Assembly (NCBI GenBank): GCA_000169115.1
Contig: AAVV01000004.1
Coordinates: 124,001-188,000 of the forward strand
Source of the DNA: a marine gamma proteobacterium HTCC2080
GTDB lineage: Bacteria > Pseudomonadota > Gammaproteobacteria > Pseudomonadales > Halieaceae
Reading direction: 5' to 3'
DNA length: 64,000 nucleotides
Below the pieces are notes generated by a model that was not told the origin of the DNA, did no database searches, and saw only the letters and a list, made by a program, of their open reading frames with translations. The translations under genes were made by a program, and so were the position numbers. Of the stretch, positions 25,508-33,761 are shown in pieces. How positions within the stretch are numbered: position 1 is the first letter of the stretch; each line of letters opens with the position of its first letter.

Positions 25508-25544
25508 TATGTGGTGCAAAGTTTAACTCAGAGGGTTGTGGTCG

Positions 25545-25958
25545 CTATGCGTCACACTCGCAATGCTTAGCCTGTCGGCACATACGGAAATTGATAAGGT
25601 GGCTAGCAAACACCAACAGCGCACCGACAATGGTGAGCACCTTCTCACCCACTTCACCTGCAAGATCATGTCCCACGGTTGCGGATGCCACCAAAATCAG
25701 TAAACCCGTGAACCCAACAACCATTATTCGATAGCTTTTGTGCTCACGACAGCCCAGTGATAAAGCAATAGCACTTATGGGAATAGCGAGAAACACCATG
25801 GCGGTGTGAAAAAGCTCATCGGTTAATGCCACGGCTAGTGCAGATGGATAAATAGCGAGCAGCGCTGGCAATGCCAAACAATGCAGCATGCAAAGCGAGG
25901 ACAGTCCCATTGCGGTTTTGTCGGCCAGGGGCTTGGGCGTTGTGGTAAAGGTATTCAC
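25545..25958 (-). CDS. MerC-domain membrane protein
   Basis: A 137-aa inner-membrane protein with about four helices. It has the MerC pattern: SSLCMLHCLALPALLAI with paired Cys in the first helix, then HTAMVFLAIPISAIALSLGC, and a Cys-rich tail MCRQAKHCECDA. MerC proteins were first described as mercury carriers. MerC homologues next to zur are known in zinc regulons and have been suggested to move zinc. Here the gene starts 17 bp after zur on the same strand, so it is cotranscribed with it, and there is no merA, merT or merR nearby. A zinc role is therefore more likely than mercury resistance. Confidence 0.88.
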   Translation of the reverse strand: MNTFTTTPKPLADKTAMGLSSLCMLHCLALPALLAIYPSALAVALTDELFHTAMVFLAIPISAIALSLGCREHKSYRIMVVGFTGLLILVASATVGHDLAGEVGEKVLTIVGALLVFASHLINFRMCRQAKHCECDA

Positions 25959-25975
25959 GGATTAAAAACTCTAGT

Positions 25976-26416
25976 TTATTTGCAATCTGAGCAAGTGCCA
26001 GATACTTCCAGCTGCTTGTCACTAAGGTTAAAGCCCACGTCGGCGGCAACACGCTCAATGGCACTAAGGGTTTCTGACGTCACATCGACCTCCTGAACCC
26101 GAGTGCAGTCGTTACAAATTAAAAACTGCGGACGGCGAAAGTGGCTGTGCTGACAGCTAATATGGGAGCAGGCAATATACTTATTCGTCGTGCTCAGCCG
26201 ATGAACCAACGATTGCCCTTCTAAAAAATCTAATATCCTGTAAACCGACATGGCGGGCATTGCGGTGTAACCTTGCTGGTTACACAGCTCTGTCAACTCA
26301 TAGGCAGAGACTGCAGCATTGCACTCTACCAAAGCCGTTAACACCTGCTTTCTGCGCTTTGTCAGCTTTACGCCATTATCTGCGCATTTCTGTTCCGCAC
26401 TTGAAATTACGTCCAC
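25976..26416 (-). CDS. zur: Fur-family zinc uptake regulator Zur
   Basis: A 146-aa metal-dependent repressor. The winged helix (residues about 10-85) has LTKRRKQVLTALVECNAAVS, then MPAMSVYRILDFLEGQSLVH. The dimerisation region carries candidate metal ligands: CSHISCQHSHFRRPQFLICNDC, with two CxxC motifs (CNDC and a C-terminal CSDC). These are typical of Zur rather than Fur. The palindrome at 26455-26471, 38 bp upstream, suggests autoregulation. Gene neighbours (ZnuD-like receptor, two COG0523 GTPases, DUF1826, MerC) are all classical Zur targets. Confidence 0.93.
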   Translation of the reverse strand: MDVISSAEQKCADNGVKLTKRRKQVLTALVECNAAVSAYELTELCNQQGYTAMPAMSVYRILDFLEGQSLVHRLSTTNKYIACSHISCQHSHFRRPQFLICNDCTRVQEVDVTSETLSAIERVAADVGFNLSDKQLEVSGTCSDCK

Positions 26417-26454
26417 GTTTGTCCCACGTCCCGCCTAGTAAACACGTGTTAGTG

Positions 26455-26471
26455 ATGATACAGAGTATCAT
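26455..26471. promoter_or_regulatory. Zur autoregulatory operator
   Basis: ATGATAC-AGA-GTATCAT is a perfect 7+7 inverted repeat 38 bp upstream of zur. It matches the 21730 site at ATGATA and GTATCAT, giving the local consensus ATGATAY-N3-RTATCAT. Confidence 0.8.
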
Positions 26472-26582
26472 GGCGGATTGCACAGCCCAGAAATAGTCGA
26501 GGCAGTATGCATGTCCATAATGCGGCAGCAGAATATGAAAAAAGACGAAATCTGAGATCTACCCTAGCGAAACCGCCTAAGT

Positions 26583-27164
26583 TTAGGCGCGTTGATGGCG
26601 CGCCGATCCCGTCAGCGCCATGGTTTGCACCGTTTCGATCAGCTTAGGCACGTCGCTTAATTCTTCAATGAGTGACGCCAGCTGCACGGTTCGCTTTTTG
26701 TAGTGCAAGATGGCCGGCAGTATAGGCACCCCGGCTGCGGTCGCGATCCTAGCGAAGCCCTGCTTAAATTCACCCGAACCTCCTCGCGTCCCCTGTGGGG
26801 TCACCCCCAAGACCAAACGCGAGCGTCGGCTAAACTCGGTTCGCATTTGCTCCACGAGCCCCTGAGAGCTGCGACGATCAACGGGAATGCCTCCTAGCCC
26901 GCGTAATATGGGGCCCAGAGGAAACCAAAACAGCGTGTGCTTCATCATGAAGCTAGACTTGAGACCCAGGGACCAAAGGACCGCAATCGTCAGAATAAAG
27001 TCCATATTGGAACTGTGGGGCACCAAAGCGACGACAAATTTGGGGCGATTTGGAAACTCACCGTTGATACGCCAGCCAAGAATTCTTAAGGTTGATCGAC
27101 CTATAAACCGAGTCAGCGGGTTGTAGACCTGAGGTAGTTGGTCACCAAGATTTTGCCACTTCAT
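26583..27164 (-). CDS. PlsC-type 1-acyl-sn-glycerol-3-phosphate acyltransferase-like protein
   Basis: About 193 aa, likely membrane-associated. The acyltransferase HxxxxD motif is seen as PHSSNMDF, followed by HTLFWFPLGPILRGLGGIPV with the substrate-binding Gly-Gly-Ile-Pro and then TPQGTRGG, a variant of the EGTR motif. Such short proteins transfer acyl groups to lysophosphatidate-like acceptors, though many relatives have no defined acceptor. The start at 27164 (MKWQNLGDQL) has AGGAG 10 nt upstream; the frame also opens at 27188. It stands alone, downstream of the zinc cluster and on the same strand, without an evident operon. Confidence 0.85.
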   Translation of the reverse strand: MKWQNLGDQLPQVYNPLTRFIGRSTLRILGWRINGEFPNRPKFVVALVPHSSNMDFILTIAVLWSLGLKSSFMMKHTLFWFPLGPILRGLGGIPVDRRSSQGLVEQMRTEFSRRSRLVLGVTPQGTRGGSGEFKQGFARIATAAGVPILPAILHYKKRTVQLASLIEELSDVPKLIETVQTMALTGSARHQRA

Positions 27165-27644
27165 TATTATTGAGCTCCTAGGCATCACAGCAATCGAACA
27201 CGATCTACAGCAGCTGATCTCAGCTGTATCTAGCCTGAAGATTCACTCAGGGTACGCCGGTAATTATAGAGCCATGCACTGCCTTTGCGTAGCTCGAGAC
27301 GTAAAAATTTACGACTAGCACCCGGTTGGCGGCGCCTACCCTTCGAACAGTCCTGAGGTACTTCAATACTCCTTAACTATTACTGAATCTTTATGTAACT
27401 CACCGAGCCATAGCTGAGTGGGGGCTTACATTGAGTCGCAGAGCCCAAGTACGCCAGCATGCCGATCCTCTGGCACCAGGATGATTAGTGACTTTTCTGT
27501 ATTGGTGACGTTGTTGAGTCGGTACCCGTCAAGTATCGCTGTCTAATGCGCCCCGCCGCACCCACACAAGTACCCACAAAAGCAACGCCGAAAAATTATG
27601 CCGACTCGGACTAACAAATCTTCTGTAAGCGTTACACTGGCACA
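27165..27644. other. Intergenic region without a recognisable gene
   Basis: This 480-bp gap between divergently oriented genes contains a CAGCTGA-TC-TCAGCTG inverted repeat at 27211-27226, 47 bp from the acyltransferase start. I see no convincing ORF, tRNA or terminator. Confidence 0.5.
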
Positions 27645-28349
27645 GTGAGCTATCCAGATTACCAAGAGCTATACGACAGAGCCTGTGAGCGGAAAGGGGG
27701 CGATGCTGCGGTGGAAGCGATGCTTCCAAAAGTTGCGAGTAAAAAGCAGCTAAAAACCTTAGGCTCAGATCGCTATCTCGCTGAGTTCACCCGCAAGATC
27801 TTTCAGTCGGGATTTGTCTGGCGCGTTGTCGATAAAAAATGGGACCACTTCGAAGAAGAGTTCTGGGGCTTTGATATCGAGCGCCTCTTGATGATGCCCG
27901 AGGATATGCTCGAACGTAAGGCGAGTAATCCTGCAATCATACGAAACCACAATAAAGTAAAAACCATCCTCGCGAATGCCGCCATGATCGCAGATACCGA
28001 GCGTCGCGAGGCGCGTGGTTTTGGTGCGTTTATCGCCGACTGGCCTGACGACGATGTGATTGGCCTTTGGCTTTACCTTAAAAAACAAGGAAGTCGCCTG
28101 GGCGGCAACACCGGCCCCTATGCCCTGCGTACGCTAGGTGTCGATACTTTTTTACTCACCGCCGATGTGGAAGGCTGTTTGCGCAATCACGGAGTTATTG
28201 ATTCCGGCATCACCAGTCAAAGGGCCCTGCGCGCCACGCAAACCTTTTTCAATGACTTGCGTGAGCAGTCCGGCCGAAACCTCGCGGCACTCAGCCGCAT
28301 TGTGTCATTCGGATATGGTCAAAATAGAGCGGGGATAACTGGCTCCTAA
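27645..28349 (+). CDS. DNA-3-methyladenine glycosylase I (TAG)-like protein
   Basis: A 234-aa helix-hairpin-helix-type glycosylase of the Adenine_glyco family, predicted to remove alkylated adenine from DNA. Family signatures include SGFVWRVVDKKWDHFEEEFW, where classical TAG has a comparable aromatic segment, and NPAIIRNHNKVKTILANA. The start is a GTG at 27645 (MSYPDYQELYDRACERKGG). Unlike E. coli TAG, the N-terminus lacks the Cys and His-Asp-Asn-Glu-Trp-Gly part of the zinc snap, and the C-terminus lacks its Cys/His pair. It therefore belongs to a divergent subfamily that may not bind zinc. It has no cotranscribed neighbour. Confidence 0.82.
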   Translation: MSYPDYQELYDRACERKGGDAAVEAMLPKVASKKQLKTLGSDRYLAEFTRKIFQSGFVWRVVDKKWDHFEEEFWGFDIERLLMMPEDMLERKASNPAIIRNHNKVKTILANAAMIADTERREARGFGAFIADWPDDDVIGLWLYLKKQGSRLGGNTGPYALRTLGVDTFLLTADVEGCLRNHGVIDSGITSQRALRATQTFFNDLREQSGRNLAALSRIVSFGYGQNRAGITGS

Positions 28350-28506
28350 AGTTAACCTGTCTCGCAATTTCGGCCACTGCTTCACACCCGGACCGACAGC
28401 TGCGCGGAATATAAACCGTTGATGGCGCGGCACCTTAGGATCAACTCCGCCCCTGCCGTCTTAGAGCATAGAATCGAGGACAACAGTTATAACGTATTGG
28501 GGAGCG

Positions 28507-29646
28507 TTATCTATGTGCCCGGATATAAGGTCGTAGCGCTTCCTGAACCGCTCGCTCCATGGCTTGCTGGGAGCCATAGGGCTGATCTGCCAAGGCGAAA
28601 AGTGCGCTGTACATTGGTTTTCCCTCGACCGACTTAGCAACAGTAAACTCAGGCTCATTTTTGTAGACGCCTTGCCAGAAGCGCCTAACGGCCGACCAAA
28701 AATTTTCAGTCTTTTGCCAATAGTCATCACCAGCACTGAAGTTGTAGTTTTGCAGCCGCTCGTAACGCGACAGGCCTGCTTCTCGCGCTAAATAAGGCCG
28801 ATCCGCCACAGGGCGGTTATCGTCCGCCAACACCAACTTAAGCGTGTCTTCTTCTTGAGTCCAACCACTAGGCGTAATCGTTATGCGATGGGAGCCATAG
28901 AGGGCCTGATAGTCATCTCGCACACTAAACTCTCTCCGAGGCAGAGGCCGGCGCCGATCATCAGATTTCCAGAAGGAGACTCCAGCGGCATGGGTCCATT
29001 GGCCCTTAGCTTCGTATCGTGGTGAATCGTCGACCTGGAATACCGTTTGCGTCCAAGAACCTGATGCGCTCGCCGCGTCGAGCTCTCTGCGCTGAAATCT
29101 GCCACGACCTTGAAACTCATGCATGACTTGATCCTGGTACCGCCAATCCTGACGCCAATGCTTTACCACCATTGGCGCAGACACGACGCCGGCATCATCG
29201 ACAAAATGCATAACAATAATGTGCTGAAGGCTTACAAAGTTTTCTGTGTTCTCGAGAACATATACGCGCTCTGTTCCCCAAGACTGGTAGGGCGCCAGGG
29301 GTTCGTAGCCTTCGGTGAAACCCACGGTTTCAATAAAATCGAAGCTGGTTCGAAAGTCACCCGCCATCGCCAATATTGCACGCCGATCGCGCTCTTGCAC
29401 CCGCAAATCAGACGCCTGAAGTCGGATAAATTCTGCTGAGGTGGCGTTATTTAGAACGACATCAGGCCCCGAGGTGGTACCACCTCGGGGTTTCATACTG
29501 CTGGAATCGGCGAACAGCCATGAATACGTGTATTGGCGCTGTGAAACGTCCATAGCGCCGTCGGCCCCAGCGCTCCCAGCTGCCTGCATCACAAGAAGCC
29601 ACACTACCATTGATTCCGCGACCCGCTTGAAGAGACCGTCTTTCAT
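28507..29646 (-). CDS. DUF6607-family secreted protein, Fur-regulated operon
   Basis: About 379 aa with a signal peptide ending near SAGADG. Distinctive segments are YSWLFADSSSMKPRGGTTSG, RRAILAMAGDFRTSFDFIET, ISLQHIIVMHFVDD, VVKHWRQDWRYQDQ and SGWTQEEDTLKL. These fit DUF6607, a family of unknown function. The start at 29646 (MKDGLFKRVAES) has GGAGG 6 nt upstream; an upstream in-frame start does not. It is downstream of a 155-aa gene (108-bp gap) headed by a perfect Fur box at 30260-30278, so iron-starvation expression is likely. Whether it handles heme or another iron source cannot be told. Confidence 0.78.
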   Translation of the reverse strand: MKDGLFKRVAESMVVWLLVMQAAGSAGADGAMDVSQRQYTYSWLFADSSSMKPRGGTTSGPDVVLNNATSAEFIRLQASDLRVQERDRRAILAMAGDFRTSFDFIETVGFTEGYEPLAPYQSWGTERVYVLENTENFVSLQHIIVMHFVDDAGVVSAPMVVKHWRQDWRYQDQVMHEFQGRGRFQRRELDAASASGSWTQTVFQVDDSPRYEAKGQWTHAAGVSFWKSDDRRRPLPRREFSVRDDYQALYGSHRITITPSGWTQEEDTLKLVLADDNRPVADRPYLAREAGLSRYERLQNYNFSAGDDYWQKTENFWSAVRRFWQGVYKNEPEFTVAKSVEGKPMYSALFALADQPYGSQQAMERAVQEALRPYIRAHR

Positions 29647-29754
29647 GTCACACCTCCACCACACCCATTTCTGGGACACGTTAAGCTCTTATACCTTCCC
29701 ATTTACTAACTCCTACTCAGGCGTGGCTTATGACTGCCACTTACCGCGCGTCTA

Positions 29755-30222
29755 TCAGTGCGCGATAGATCTTGGGTTTTCAACATAACGACTCATCGCC
29801 AGTTGAATGGAGGGAGCCATTTCCGCCGGCACCTCACTCAGTGACAATAAATGATGACAAGCATTCAATGAAGCCGATCGCAGCGAGTCCATCGATATTA
29901 CCCGGGATAGCGTCTGGGTTGTGGAGCTTACAATCTCGGTCGCGAGCCGCTGTTCACCCCGATTAACGAGACATACATAGAGCACCGCCGTAGTATCAGT
30001 GAGCACCGCTAGAGCGTCCTGAGTAACTTCATGCTCTCTAAAAAACAACTTACCTGCGATGAAGGCCTTCACTAATTGTGCCTCAGCCTCGGTCAGTCGA
30101 TACGTCTCGATTAGCGTTATGCCGGCTTCGAGACACCCCAACCAAACGCGCGCGTTAAAAAATCCACATCCCCGCATTGCCTGCCAATGCTTATCGCAAA
30201 AGCACTTTTCACTACCTGCCAT
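29755..30222 (-). CDS. Hypothetical protein, first gene after a perfect Fur box
   Basis: A 155-aa protein that I do not recognise. The N-terminus MAGSEKCFCDKHWQAMRGCG clusters three Cys and a His, which could bind a metal. The rest is predicted helical (residues about 30-150) with LTEAEAQLVKAFIAGKLFF and EVTQDALAVLTDTTAVLYVC. No signal peptide or membrane helix is evident, so it is probably cytoplasmic. Its ATG at 30222 is 37 bp downstream of a perfect palindromic Fur box, and the DUF6607 gene follows on the same strand. An iron-limitation role is inferred from the operator only. Confidence 0.65.
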   Translation of the reverse strand: MAGSEKCFCDKHWQAMRGCGFFNARVWLGCLEAGITLIETYRLTEAEAQLVKAFIAGKLFFREHEVTQDALAVLTDTTAVLYVCLVNRGEQRLATEIVSSTTQTLSRVISMDSLRSASLNACHHLLSLSEVPAEMAPSIQLAMSRYVENPRSIAH

Positions 30223-30259
30223 AACCCGCCTATTGTTCTTAGTTCAGAGGGGTTAATTT

Positions 30260-30278
30260 AATGATAATGATTATCATT
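30260..30278 (-). promoter_or_regulatory. Perfect Fur box
   Basis: AATGATAAT-G-ATTATCATT is a perfect 9-1-9 inverted repeat, very close to the classical GATAATGATAATCATTATC. It lies 37 bp upstream of the 155-aa gene and controls the leftward pair with DUF6607. The rest of the ~280-bp gap toward yaeQ shows no gene. Confidence 0.85.
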
Positions 30279-30501
30279 TGCAAGTAAATTTTCTGATCAA
30301 CCTGCGCAAAGTCTCGAATCACGGTTAGTTGACCGGCTGCACAGCCTCGACTGATTATTACAATCGATTCAAGGGGGGAGCCAGGTGCCTAACCACACAG
30401 CGAAAATGCAAGCCCAACCGATTAGCCCGCGCGCAAAGTAAATTCACGTCGACCATGTCGGTGAGCAGATAAAAGCTAACCACAGCCAGATGGGCTCGAC
30501 G

Positions 30502-31047
30502 TTACGCCTTTAACACTGTCAGCTCCAACTCAGCCATTGCCTCATGGCCAGTGCTGCTGAACACAACATGCTCATCCTCCATGACGCTTTGTAATGACAT
30601 ATTAGGACCCGCGAAAGCACTTAGGGTGCTTAGGGACTGGTCCGATATCTGGACAACTCTCAAATTACTGAAACGCGCCAGCAAAGTCGCTTGCTTCGCC
30701 CACCAAACAGGCACTGAGCGATCACCATAAACGTACAACACAACACGATGAGCACGGCCGCTGGCTTTACGAATTCGACTCTCATCGGGGGTGCCCAAGT
30801 CAATCCAGAGCTCGATATCGTCAGATAATGATTTTTGCCAAAGATCGGGCTCGTTGTCGGTACTGATACCACGACCAAACTCCAATCGCTCGTGAGCGTG
30901 CAGAGCGAAAGCGACAACCCTCAGCATCATGCGCGCTTCGGTCTCTGAGGGATGGCAGGCTATGGTCAGTGGGTACTCCTGATACACATGCCGATCCATA
31001 TCAGTCACATTTAGCTTGGCTTTGTAGATGCTCGACTTAATGGCCAT
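30502..31047 (-). CDS. yaeQ: YaeQ family protein
   Basis: A 181-aa protein of the YaeQ family, related to PD-(D/E)XK-like folds, with unclear biochemical role. Family hallmarks are the start MAIKSSIYKAKLNVTDMDRH, then PLTIACHPSETEARMMLRVV, LEFGRGISTDNEPDLW, ELWIDLGTPDESRIRKAS, and the closing tail. Length is as expected. It is oriented leftward, 77 bp after the HxlR gene's stop on the same strand, but the two are functionally unrelated by family. No special regulation is visible. Confidence 0.93.
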   Translation of the reverse strand: MAIKSSIYKAKLNVTDMDRHVYQEYPLTIACHPSETEARMMLRVVAFALHAHERLEFGRGISTDNEPDLWQKSLSDDIELWIDLGTPDESRIRKASGRAHRVVLYVYGDRSVPVWWAKQATLLARFSNLRVVQISDQSLSTLSAFAGPNMSLQSVMEDEHVVFSSTGHEAMAELELTVLKA

Positions 31048-31124
31048 ATTGATACCCTTAAAACTTCAGTGATAAACGGCTTACGGTAGAACCCCGCTTT
31101 TTCCTATCGCACTTATCCGCCAGC

Positions 31125-31481
31125 TCATCCCTCGTCATAAGAAGCCCTTGCAAGATCAATCGCCTCAAGGTTCTCGACCGCCCAATACCCCAGCGCATCG
31201 ACCGCGGCATGAAATGATAAACCCATCTCACTCAGTGCGTATTCAACCTTCGGCGGTATCTCCGGATAGTGTGTACGAACCACCAAGCCATCGCGCTCCA
31301 AGGCCTTAAGGGTCACACTCAGCATTCTCTGGGAAATACCCAAGCGGTGCTTAAGTTCGTTAAAACGTGAGGCGCCATTGCGCGCCATCGAGATCACTAG
31401 CAACACGCTCCAACGATCACCCACTCGGGCGAGTACCTGATTGATTCTTTCAAATTCGGGGCAGATCTCTGACTGGGACAT
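31125..31481 (-). CDS. HxlR-family transcriptional regulator
   Basis: A 118-aa winged-helix regulator. Hallmarks include CPEFERINQVLARVGDRWSV, RFNELKHRLGISQRMLSVTL and LERDGLVVRTHYPEIPPKVE. The N-terminal Cys (CPEF) is typical of HxlR/YodB-type redox- or aldehyde-sensing members. It is divergent from a flavin oxidoreductase gene at 31742, with 260 bp between. A direct repeat at 31504-31531 and the GGTAT/ATACC pair near 31600 lie in this gap. HxlR proteins often repress an adjacent detoxifying enzyme; that is the likely relationship here. Confidence 0.92.
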   Translation of the reverse strand: MSQSEICPEFERINQVLARVGDRWSVLLVISMARNGASRFNELKHRLGISQRMLSVTLKALERDGLVVRTHYPEIPPKVEYALSEMGLSFHAAVDALGYWAVENLEAIDLARASYDEG

Positions 31482-31503
31482 AATGCTTCCTGACTTAGAG
31501 TCC

Positions 31504-31531
31504 TTGCTTACGGTTTCTTGCTTACGGTTCC
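31504..31531. repeat. 14-bp direct repeat upstream of HxlR gene
   Basis: TTGCTTACGGTTTC at 31504-31517 is repeated with one change at 31518-31531. It lies 23 bp upstream of the HxlR start, so it could be an operator or a duplicated promoter element. Confidence 0.55.
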
Positions 31532-31741
31532 TTCACAGTAACTGAGGCCAATAAGTGTGACGTCTTGCGGGATCCCTAGGTTACTTGTATAAACCCGGTA
31601 TCAAAAATATACCACCTTAGTGCGTGCGCGTAAAAAGCGTGCTCACTGGCGCAATCGTCCATTAAATGACGCTGAGGATCTGTTCGCAGCCGTTAAAGGG
31701 ACAACACCAAACACTATTGAATAATTAATCGGGAAATCTAA

Positions 31742-33010
31742 ATGACCTCTTCAGCATCACCTTTGTTCCAACCTCTGGAGTTACCCAACGGCGTCGTTAT
31801 TCCCAATCGCCTTTGCAAGGCCGCGATGGAAGAAAATCTCTGTGATGAAGGCCAAATACCCGGAGACCGCTTATTTGAACTTTATCGCCGCTGGGCCGAG
31901 GGGGGTGTAGGCCTTACCCTAACAGGCAACGTGATGGTCGCACCCGACGCCATGACCGGACCGGGAGGCGTTGTACTGCAAGCAGAGACCGACCTCGCTC
32001 CGTTTAGCCAGTGGGCAAAGGCGGGCACACCACCCGGTGGGCAGCTATGGATGCAAATCAATCACCCTGGGCGCCAAGTCTATGAGGCCATGGGTGAAAC
32101 CGCCTTATCACCGTCCGATGTAGCCTTGGACATGGGTAATTTGTCCAAACTATTTGCGCAGCCTCGCGCTATGACAGAGGCTGAAATTGAAACCGTGATC
32201 GAGCGTTTTGCCACCACCAGTCAAAAGGCCGAGTCTGCAGGGTTTACCGGCGTTCAGGTACATGCCGCACACGGATATCTGATCAGCCAATTTCTATCGC
32301 CTTTAAGCAATCGCAGAACCGACCAATGGGGTGGAGATATCACCAACCGCTCGCGCATTCTTATCGAAGTCATCAAGCGCATACGGGCTGTCGTTGCACC
32401 TAAATTTTGCGTTTCGGTGAAACTTAATTCCGCAGATTTTCAAACCGGCGGATTCAGCCTCGCAGACGCTATCACCGTGGTTGAATCATTGAACGAACTC
32501 GGGGTTGATCTGGTAGAGCTATCCGGCGGTAGCTACGAGAGCCCTGCCATGCAGGGCCGAGTTGCTGAGAAAGAGGAAGGCAAGTCAGAATCAACACTAC
32601 GTCGAGAAGCTTATTTTGTTGATTTCGCGAGGGAGGTGGCTGCCGTCGCCCAAATGCCCATTATGGTAACCGGGGGTATTTTGCGCCGCGCGGTCGCCGA
32701 GAACGCGCTGGAGAAAAATGAGGCCGGTTTTGCCGTCGCTATGCTGGGCATCGCGAGAGGCATGGCATTTCAACCTGACTTGCCCAATCGGTGGCGTGCT
32801 GGCGACTTCGATATTGACCTGCCCGAAGTCAATTGGAAAAATAAAACCTTCGCCGCACTCGCGGTAATGGCCGTGACAAAGGTGCAACTGAATCGGGTTG
32901 CTAGCGGTAAAACCCCTAAAAAAGAAGTCAGCCCTTTTTGGTCACTTTTAGCGGATCAATTCAAAACCAAACAAAAAACCAAGCGTTATCGAAAATGGCG
33001 CAGCCAATAG
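31742..33010 (+). CDS. Old yellow enzyme-family NADH:flavin oxidoreductase
   Basis: A 422-aa FMN-dependent enoate or enone reductase. The TIM barrel is shown by LPNGVVIPNRLCKAAMEEN at the N-terminus, MQINHPGRQ, VQVHAAHGYLISQFLSPLSN, NRRTDQWGG and NRSRILIEVIKRIR; the HAAHGYLISQF block holds FMN and catalytic-site residues. The C-terminus from about residue 340 to 422 is less typical and ends in a basic stretch (KTKQKTKRYRKWRSQ). It is divergent from an HxlR regulator, suggesting control by an electrophile or oxidative signal. A small membrane protein gene follows in the same direction (115 bp), possibly cotranscribed. The physiological substrate is unknown. Confidence 0.93.
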   Translation: MTSSASPLFQPLELPNGVVIPNRLCKAAMEENLCDEGQIPGDRLFELYRRWAEGGVGLTLTGNVMVAPDAMTGPGGVVLQAETDLAPFSQWAKAGTPPGGQLWMQINHPGRQVYEAMGETALSPSDVALDMGNLSKLFAQPRAMTEAEIETVIERFATTSQKAESAGFTGVQVHAAHGYLISQFLSPLSNRRTDQWGGDITNRSRILIEVIKRIRAVVAPKFCVSVKLNSADFQTGGFSLADAITVVESLNELGVDLVELSGGSYESPAMQGRVAEKEEGKSESTLRREAYFVDFAREVAAVAQMPIMVTGGILRRAVAENALEKNEAGFAVAMLGIARGMAFQPDLPNRWRAGDFDIDLPEVNWKNKTFAALAVMAVTKVQLNRVASGKTPKKEVSPFWSLLADQFKTKQKTKRYRKWRSQ

Positions 33011-33125
33011 TGTCCACGTAAGCGGCCCTGACGAGGTAGAATGACAAGACAGAACTTAGAACTCACTGCCTCCAACGTTTAAGTTATTCCAATCGCTAAA
33101 ACTTTCTAGAACAAGGAAAAATTCA

Positions 33126-33614
33126 ATGCCAGAAATGATACCCCTAGGCTGGTTCCACACCATTTTGGGCATCGGCGCGGTCCTCAGTGGCTTTTACGCC
33201 GTGCTGAAATACAAGGTCATTTCCCTAGAGCATCGATCCGGCAAGCTGTATGCACTCCTGACGCTCATTGTTGCAGGCACTGCGCTAGGTATTTACAACC
33301 AGGGCGGCTTTGGCATTGCCCACATCCTTGGTGTTATGACGCTTGCTGCTCTCCTTTGTGGCGTGGTTATGGAAAAAACAAAACTCTTTGGGTCGTTATC
33401 CAAGTACTTTCAGGCCCTGGGTTACACCAGCACCCTGCTGTTTCACATGATTCCCGCCATTACCGACTTCCTAAGGCGGCTCCCTATTGGCGATCCGTTT
33501 ATAGATACCCTCGAAGACCCTCTGCTGAGGCAGTTTCACCTCGCCTTTTTACTCATATTTGTGATTGGCCTGATGGCGCAATTTATTTGGCTGAAGAAAC
33601 GCGCGAGTTCGTAA
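33126..33614 (+). CDS. Small integral membrane protein (DUF2306-like)
   Basis: A 162-aa protein with four to five predicted helices, starting WFHTILGIGAVLSGFYAVLK and ending FLLIFVIGLMAQFIWL. HTILGIGA, HRSGKLYALL and FHMIPAITD contain His residues at helix ends that might bind a cofactor, as seen in DUF2306-like proteins, but I cannot assign the family firmly. AAGGA lies ahead of the ATG. It follows the flavin oxidoreductase in the same direction and may be a membrane partner of it, or independent. Confidence 0.7.
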   Translation: MPEMIPLGWFHTILGIGAVLSGFYAVLKYKVISLEHRSGKLYALLTLIVAGTALGIYNQGGFGIAHILGVMTLAALLCGVVMEKTKLFGSLSKYFQALGYTSTLLFHMIPAITDFLRRLPIGDPFIDTLEDPLLRQFHLAFLLIFVIGLMAQFIWLKKRASS

Positions 33615-33761
33615 TTGGACAGCTAGCGAGGGCGCAATCACGGTAACGAGGGTGACCCAACGTATCGGTATGTAACCCCGAAAAATCATTCATTTCGGTA
33701 GGGAGGGAGTGACCTTGCTATATTAAAGGTCCTTACGACACCGCCGATACCGGAGCACGCC

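Noticed and set aside
25545-25958. Mercury-resistance determinant
   Set aside because: Only a MerC-like protein is present, with no merA, merT or merR, and it is cotranscribed with zur; a zinc role fits better.
22069-26416. Genomic island of foreign origin around the zinc cluster
   Set aside because: No integrase, repeats at borders or clear codon-use change were visible; the cluster fits ordinary chromosomal organisation.
33678-33697. CCGAAA/TTTCGG hairpin as a terminator
   Set aside because: Six-base arms with an AT-rich loop and no T-tract; too weak for a confident call.
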